64,000 nt of DNA from Rallus limicola (taxonomy: Eukaryota > Chordata > Aves > Gruiformes > Rallidae): positions 1,302,001 to 1,366,000 of the forward strand of contig JAKCOZ010000085.1 in assembly GCA_022605955.1 (NCBI GenBank), given 5' to 3'. The position numbers were made by a program, and so were the translations under genes. Under the pieces are notes generated by a model. That model was given only the letters and a program-made list of their open reading frames with translations. It was not told the origin of the DNA and made no database searches. This document shows positions 41,501 through 50,500 of the stretch, piece by piece; within the stretch, counting starts at the first letter, position 1; each line of letters starts with the position of its first letter.

Positions 41501-44500
41501 CCACTGACCACGAGAAAACACTCCAGATTTAATACTGAGGACATAAATCACGTGGTTTAAAAGATTCTGTAACTGCCACGTGTAAGAGAGTCATAACTAA
41601 CTGTACTGCTAGTCTGTATCTAGCCAAACTGCTTACCAAAAAATTATAATTAATCTCTCCTAAACCATATGTGTCACATAATGACTTTATTATCTTTTCC
41701 TTTAATAAGTATTGAATTTTTTCTAACTTTCATTCTTGAACTACTGAACCACAAGAGCAATGCCACAATTCCCTACAGCCAAATGCTTAGCAGAAAACTC
41801 TTGCTTGAATTTTAAGTATTTTCTTCAACATGCCCAATGTCAGCTTTTACATTCTTCTACTGTTTTGTTCTTCCAGACTCCTGCACATCGAGCTTGCGCA
41901 TGTAAACCTTGATAGCAGTAAACCATTTAGCTCTGCTCTTCACTCCCCTTACAAACGTACACCACACTGGGAATATGACAGTAGGGCTCAAGGTTCAACA
42001 CAGACTAGCAGAAAGTTCTTCTGAGTAGGAAACCAGAAAAGAATACCCTAATGGCAATGACACCCAAAAAAAAAAAAAAAAAAGAAACAAAAAAAAAAGA
42101 AGGAAAAGAGAGATGTGTCAGCTTTTCTTCTCCATGGTTTGTTCTGCTTTACCTAATTAAACATCTATTTAAATATTACACTGAGTAACCCATAATGCAA
42201 TGGTGGTTCAGTTTATAAAGAAAAATGTCCTCTAAAAATTGCAGAATGAACCTAACCCATGTATCAAGGAAATAAAATCAAATTCAGAGCACCAAAACCA
42301 ACAAATCAGTCGCTCGCTTTATGCAAGGTATCACAAAGTGCGGTTGCCTGTGCTAACAGGGTCCAGTTACCTACGAGAACCCAGCCAGTCTTGATCCTGT
42401 GTAGGTAACTTCTTGACAGACAGAACAGGTAAGGGAGGGGAAGCCACAAACAAAGAACCAAACACACTCCCCAAATCTGTACCTTTCCTGCCAAGAGAAG
42501 GAAAACAGGGTTTGCTTGCATATGCAGGTGCTGTTTGCATCTCTTGCATTTTAACAAATACCACACTGCATATACAGACAGTGGAATAAAAAACTATTTT
42601 TTATTCTTGAAAAGCATTTCACCCATATAAGTAAAATATACATGTTCTTAATAGAATAGTGCTTCTCTCCATGAGGCTTCTAACATGTATTGTACACTCT
42701 GAATTGTTCTAGCTCTTCTTGGAGCAGCAGCATTATTAAACATCTAAAGAGCCCTCCAATCTAATTGCAGGAGTTCACAATTCAATTTCACATTTGCTGT
42801 TTAGATGTTCACATCAACCTCTAGACCACTTCAATGCAGGAAAGTGTTTTTTAACTGAAGAGAACTCTGTACTACGAGAGCACCAGTATTACATTTTAAC
42901 ATCGGAGGCTCATAAAGCTCACAACTACCCTCTGATTACAGCTCAACTTTTTAATTTCACGAATAATTCAGCCTTTATTTGAATTTAAACCCGAGATGCA
43001 TTCACTAATCATTTGTCATACTTTACTCCAACTGTAGGTTCCATTAAACTAATGGTAATTAAACTAATATGGATTAGTTTAATTAGCAGAGAAATGAAAA
43101 TGCCTTGGGACTCTCCAGTGTATGGCTTCCAATATTTACTATTTGAGTATCCAACTCATCATTCCAGATAACTTGAGGCAAGACAAAACTTTATTATGCA
43201 ATAATGTACCAAAACTACCAGCACTGTCAATTTGAAGAGTTACTAAGTTCTTATGATCCTTACAAGTATTTACACGTAGTGGCATAAATACACAGCCCCA
43301 CCCTTACTCGTACCAAAGCGAGCGAACTGCAGGGGTATAAGGGCATTTTGTACATAAATTTAAACAAGTATTTATATGCTATAAACTTATCTACCATATA
43401 AAAATATATTACCAACAATGCCCCACCGTAACTATCACACCAAAGAACATGCCAGAGAGTACACACAAGTTACAAACTGAGTAGGCTTGAACTGAAAACT
43501 AGAGAGAAAACACTGAATACATCGGCATTTTCAGAAAGACATTTTTTAAATGAGAACCATGACGACTCTCTAGACCAGCTAAATGTTACAGGTAAAATAT
43601 TTGAAGAAGTAAATCCATATTGCATCTCAAACTAAAAAATAATACAATACCTTCTCATCTACACATAACATTTTGTTCATGTGAAACTGTTCAAAAACAA
43701 CTTTAAAAAGAATTTGTTTGGAATAATAGCTACTCATTAAAGCATTTAATAGTGAAGATAGAAACCAAGCAAACAAAAAAGTATGATCTGTGTCTTCAAG
43801 TGAACAGCCACAAATCCCACTTCTACTCTCAGCTGCACAAGCAAGGGACTAAAACAATACAGCCTTGAACCCCCCACATTACACTATTGCAACCAGATAA
43901 AATCCTTCACAACGTGGCAGATAAGGAGATACGTGCCAGCGCAGAGAACCTGCCACTTCTCAAATCCCTGCAAAGCAAGCCTTTGCCATTATTATATTGC
44001 ATAGAAGTTTTTCTGAACTGAGTAACTGCTACCATTGAAGTTGCTTTAAGAGTTTGTAATCACTAACTGCTTACTAAACTACTCTCTCAGTATGTTGCCC
44101 ACTGGTTTCTACAATGAATTAAGAAACAATTCTCATGGTTCCAAATAAAAATACTGCAAGAAGGTTGGAAAAAATAAGGCAATGATGAAGAGTAAGGTCA
44201 TTTCAAAACATGACTCCTTTAGACAAGCACACATTTCATAACTTTTTCAGAAACATTCAATTCTTAAAAGGAAATCATACCTGATAGTCTTCTCTTGTAT
44301 CTGTTAACAACTGGAGCTGCAAAATAAAGAAATTGAAATTAGAAATGCTATTATTACAGATTCAAAGTCATATCTCAAATAACCATGATACATTTTTACT
44401 ACACAAATCCCATACAAATCTCTTTAAAAAGATACTTTAATATAAAGCTTCCACCCACTTACTTGCCAGCCAATTAGTGTTTAATAAAAGTTAAAACATT

Positions 44501-47500
44501 ATTTTCCAGAAGGTTGTTACATGGAGGGCAAACAGCTTTGGGGTGGTTTTTACCCAAATGCTGAAAAAAGGTACCTCTGCAGAGGTCATCCAGTCTTAAC
44601 TGATCACCAAACCCCAAACTTAGCCTTATCACAAAACATTCAAACACTTTAAGTTAGCTATACCTGCTTATACAGATCAAAAGCTGATGGAACTTCTCAG
44701 CTAAACTGCTCTATAATCCTACACAGCACCAGCCATGTAATTGAGCAGCTCTCCTGTACTAACTTCAGTCACCTATCCTTGACCAAGGGTATCTTCTGTA
44801 AGGGCACACATTCACATTGACAATTTCTGGATGGAGGATCCATTGTTTCATTGCTCCCTCGCTGGGGGATACACAAGGTATTTACACTTTCTGTCTCACT
44901 TGGTACAACCTTTCTGACTTTCCCTATTCACATAAATGTCAACATTAAGCCAACCTCCAGCAAACAGTACTCTTGCACCCCTTCACCATAACCAAGTTAT
45001 TCTCTTTGTGAGTTACTTCAGTCCCAATGCAAAAAATAATCCCAGAACAAGACCAAAACACTACGCTCCCCTTCACCACCAGTGACTAAGGTCATGTTAC
45101 CTTGAATGCTTGATGCTTTCCCCATTCTTCTTCCCCCCCAACCGATAATCACATTTTTCCTGATACAACCAGTGACCTTTCTATTCCATTCTTTAAATAT
45201 TTAAGGATGGTATCAGCCTTTATGACACATCAAAGCATATGCATCACAGAGCCACATTCATTAAACGCATGCTACCAAAATCTTAATGCTCAGAAGTTAG
45301 ACACTTGTGAGCATCTCAGCACCACCTGAATAAGAACAATGCTTTCTTCAGCAAATACACAAGAACTCAACTACTTTGAGCTGAGACTACCCTGGTCTAG
45401 ATTAAAACACATAACTGAGAAAAAATGCCAGAACAGCAAGATCACAATTATTAGCGTGCATTCTTTTGTAATAACAAAGGAAATAAGAAGAAAGAAGAGG
45501 TTGGAGGGGAAATAAACAGGCTAACTCTAAACTATCAGAGTTTTTAGCCAGATCTATCAACAGGGAAACAATGTGTCCAGTTTAACAAGAAGCTAAGGAT
45601 TAAAACGTTACTTTTAATTTTACAGTTTCGATCAAGACCTAAACTTCTGTAACACAGCATAATCCCAAATAACCCCGACACGGAGTTTCAGACACCAAGC
45701 TTGAAGAAGTCCAACACACTGAATGATCAACCTGAGAATTCAATAGATGTTATTTCCAAGCCTCTAAGCAACTTCTGACAGCAGCAGCACCCAGTCCTGC
45801 GAATAAGGGCGGCACATACCACACTTGTCAAAGGGCACCATGGATGCAAGAAGTTTGTATTGCCTTAAGGGAAGACAGGCATTTGGAACAGAGAGCCCTT
45901 CTGGTTTATTAAGCACGCACCCAATTCCCACACCAAACACATTCATGCAGTTTGCCCTGTTCTTAAATTCTCCACACAGGCTGCCTGTGGCCACCGTTTG
46001 TGACTGAGGACTGCTCTAAACATGCATCAGCCTGCAACACCACATTCACTCTTATCTCTAGTTTAACTAACTGCTCAAAGCTGGCCAGCAAATTTGGACT
46101 TCTTATCTAGACTCACAGACAAATGCCTACTAGTTCTAAGATAATGAAGAACAAGGAGGTCAAAACCAATTAGTGGGAACTGAGCTACAAAATTAGAGAA
46201 ATACTAAAAAAGTTATAAAGATATTAGAGAGAAATTAGAAAATTAAACTAACTTAGAGAAATTAGAGAATTAAATACGAAAAAATTAGAGAAATACTAAA
46301 TTCAAAACATAATTTACTACGTTTGCAGCAAAGCATCTCATGTTGGTCATAACTAAATGGTTAACTAGTCTCATATATGGATTTAGATACTTTTAATCAA
46401 CACCATTACTAAGCAAATACATTCTTTTATTTCAGGCACTGTCTTGCATATGCAGTCTTTCTTCTTCACCTTTGGACTACTATACTCATTTTTATGAATG
46501 GCATTTTAATGTCTTTGAACAGAACTAATATATTACAGTAAACTCTAGCATACTTTGGGTACCATAGGGGGAAAAAAAAGAATCCACTTTTCAAAGACCA
46601 CGGCTTCTTTTAGAAGATCTGCCTCTGCTTCTACTTGGCTCACGGGAGCCAAGACCCAGTAACTGGGTGAACACAACAGAAACTGAGGAAAATTAAACCA
46701 TTGTCCCAGAAGAGACCAAACCAAGCCCAATTTCCTCCCTGGCAGCCAAAGGCAGTGGAAAGGCAGATCAAGCTGTGCAGGCCCTGGTTTTGCCAGAACT
46801 GACTCAGAACTGCCAGAACATTACATTCTTACAGAAAGGATAACTGAAACTCCACAGATCAGTTCAGGGTCACAGGGGAAAAAATTCAGGGACAGAGGAA
46901 GAACTGACATTCCAGGCATGAGCTCAGAGTACTGGATGTTACCACTCTGTACTGGATACCTTGAAAACTTTCCCTCCACAAACACTGGTTTTTTACGAGG
47001 ATCTGTGAAAACTTCATCATTACAGCTGGGGAGAAAACAATCCCCACATGGCGATTGTTTTCTCATCATGGATACGATTTATAGCAGCAGGCTAAGGTAA
47101 GCTATTGTGCACACATCTTTAATACAGATCTTTCATGTGACACTCAAATCAACTCAACAATTTTCTGAGGGTTTCCTGATGAAAGATGGAGCAAAGTTTA
47201 TAACCGGTCGCATAAATTCAGTGGTACAGTACTTACAGCTCACAGAGCAGAAAATACCAGCTACGGTCTGCTTTATTATTATTATTTTTTTTTATTAAAA
47301 GAAGTACCAGAAATCAGTGATTTCCAGAGTACTTTCCCACCAAATTATGGCACAAAATCATCCTCTGTGAAGAGACAAAACAAGAAAGAGAATGTAAACT
47401 GTTCTTCTTTAACAAGCCGATTAAGATTATCCACACATGTGAGCTGACACTACAAACCACCAAAGCTGAAATACCAGAAGCAGAGTGGAGTATAAATCCC

Positions 47501-50500
47501 AGGCGTGACTGTCTCTGTGGAATGTTAGATCATGTTACGATAAGGAAGTGCTAGACTACAGCTGTCAAACTGTTTTTCCACACACCAAGATGTTCATGGA
47601 CTTACATAATACCAACCATCCCAACCGCCAGAACATCTGAAGCGTCAAGCAGCAACTTTTTAGGATTTCTAGTAATTAAAAAGTAACTCTACAGCAGAAA
47701 CAAGACTTTCATCAGCAGATACAAAATTATACTTTAAAGGCAAAGCTGAAATTCTTTTTCAGTAAGAAAGTAAAATAACGGGGTTCCCTGTGCTATTACC
47801 AATGCAAGAGTTGGGTACCTGCGATTTCCTTCAGGCTGTCCCTGCTGGACAGTGGCAGATTTCTCTAATCCTTCTGGATCTCTGCTTGGTAAGGTGGGCA
47901 CCATGAGCGGGGCTACAAACTACTATCAATTTTTCAGAGCCCATTCTGGAACCTTAACAGTCATTTCTTTCAGAAAAGCAAAACAGAAATGGTCAAGAGC
48001 TTTACAGGTGCCTTCTCTCCCCCACCTCCCCCGGCCCACCCCACTTCTATTCCTGCTCCCCCCTCCCCAGAAGGGGATGGAAACTAGGAACCTAGTTAGA
48101 GACAGGCAGGAGAGATTCTGATGGTGTCAACTGAGGCATGCCAGATATTTGGAGGAAGACAAAAGGTCAGGGAACACTGTGGAGGGAAGAGAGTTCTTTC
48201 AGAGGGAGCACAGAACATTAAAGCAATAAAAAAAAGGCAGAAAAATGGAAAACATGATTCAGGATTGTCTGTAGACACACACACACACTTTGCTTTTCTG
48301 TGAGAGATACTTTTCCATCGATTAAGTTGGAAAACAATCTAAAAATTACATTAATATTAAACACGCTTTTCCTCCCTGCTACAGGAGAGGTAATGGAGGC
48401 ACAGATACCTTTTCATTCCAAATATTTAAAAATAGCTCTCATCAGTAGCAAGAGATAATAAAACATAAAAACAAAATAGCCACAGATCCCATTCTCAAAT
48501 TTAGCTGATTTTTTTTTTCATTTGGATTAAAAAAATTACTGACACTAAATGGACAAACACTGCTGGAACCCCCGATCCTTGCTTTCAGAGTCCTTCAGAA
48601 CTCCTCTGACAGAAAAAAGTTAAGAAATATTTCTGAAGGAAAGAGCTGACTCAACAAGCAAGGCATCTATGTCAGTTAAAAAAATATATTTTATGAAGCT
48701 TTTAAAGCTGTTGTACTATTTTGAGTTGGGTCTTTCTTTCAACAGAGAAGAAAAATGAACTCTAGAAGGGGCAGATTTCAAATAGCTGGTAAGTCCCAGA
48801 AAATCATAAACCTTTCCCTGGCTGTGAAAGAAATGTGAGGGGACTTCTGGTTACAAATTCTCAGTTAAGAACAGCTATTAACTGTTTGGTTTGGTTTGAA
48901 TTAAAGGCATTTTAGAAAAATATATCGCTGTTGCAATAATCTCATTCCACGATGACCCTGCACAGCACTATTTTGATTATGTGTCTCAGTAGATATTACC
49001 TCAGCAGCAAAAAGGGACCATGACCCCATTATGCAGTGAACCCTGCTCTCAGAATTCGGGAGGTAATACAGCCTGACAGAAGCCCAAGTACCAGAGAATG
49101 AGCACCTATCCAGCAGCACCCTGTATCTGACACTGCTGTGGCATGACCCACACGGCCCTCTCCTCTTTCTTCCTGACAGGTTTCAGAGATCTAGCCAAAC
49201 ACAGCACTATTTTTTTTGGTAGACTTTTTATGAGAGTAATCAATATTCTGAAGATCAAAGAGATAGCAGTAAGGCATGCACTTGCTTTGCAGACATGGAA
49301 TTAGAGAAATTCCCACTGTTAAGGTAGAGTCTCAGCTGAAAGGCCCCATTTCACAGTGATTAAAGATATAACCCTACGTTGATACTACAATGGAGATTGT
49401 CAGGGACTGAAATAAGAGTGGGGAATTTTGTTAAAGGATTAAAAAGACAAAATTTATACACTGCAAAGAAGAGGAAGGATGCAGCAAAGAACTAAGAGAG
49501 TTAAGAAGCAGCTGACAAATCTTCAAAGTCTTGCCAAAAGAGGCAAGGCACCAGAGGGTACAGCAAAGTGAGAAAGGGAAATTTGCTCGGGCTTTAAGAG
49601 CAAGCCTATAGAGGAAGGTTTTTCTGAGATGGAAAAGCAAAGAAGCCACATGAGTAACAGCACAGCAGTTTTTAAGAGACAGTGACATCAGGCTTACAAA
49701 CCCGACATTAAGTAGATGATAAAAAGTAAAGATTCTTAACATATTTGGAAGTGACTTTCACAGGGATTCAGAAAGTGTCAAAGATGAATATGAGACTCCA
49801 GAAGAACAGAAGCACTTCCTCCAGGAGTAAAAACTTCAATTGTCTTTAAAATAAATGCCTCGTACAGGAGAGGATATTTGCACCCTCTCTAGGGAACCGC
49901 AAGGCGTTTCCCCATCAGTAAGAAACGTGGGCAACTCACCCTCGCGTCTTGGTGCGGTGGCAAAGAAAGGAGTGCCTCTTCCAAGGCTCTTGACTCTTCC
50001 CTTCTATCTTACCTCTTCCTCATGCTGACCATACCTGCTCACTGTTGTCCTCTCCCAAACCACATGGGCGATTCCACTCCAAGTCTCACTGTGGTGTATT
50101 TCTTAAAAACACTCCTACCAAATCAGTATTGTCCTTAGGAATAGCACACCAGCTTCTCTGAAAGCATGGGGACATCGCTGAAGTAGGAAGCCAGATCCTT
50201 TTCAACCTCAGGCCAGCAACTCTGAGAGAACTATAAGCCAAGCAGTAATAAGGTGAGAGCGGTGGGTGATTTCTGGTCCTTCCTGGCACAGGCGGTACTT
50301 CAGGCCTTACACAAACATTTCCCGTCACTTTGTGCATGGAAGCTCAGTCACAGCCCAGACCACAAACAGGCTGTGACACAACACAGACGGACGCACCACG
50401 AGCGGCATTTGGCTGTCTGGATCAAGCTGGTACAGTCAGGAGCATACAGGTGGGGCGGCGTTTTGAATATCACATTAAAAAGTTACTTCAGGGCTTTCTA

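Larger units (their letters stand above)
31094..44280 (-). other. PRKAR2A: PRKAR2A intron 2
   Basis: The largest intron, 13.2 kb (GTATGA to CAAG), phase 1. It holds A-rich tracts and an unidentified exon-like segment at 38168-38254. No other gene was recognised on either strand. Confidence 0.9.
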
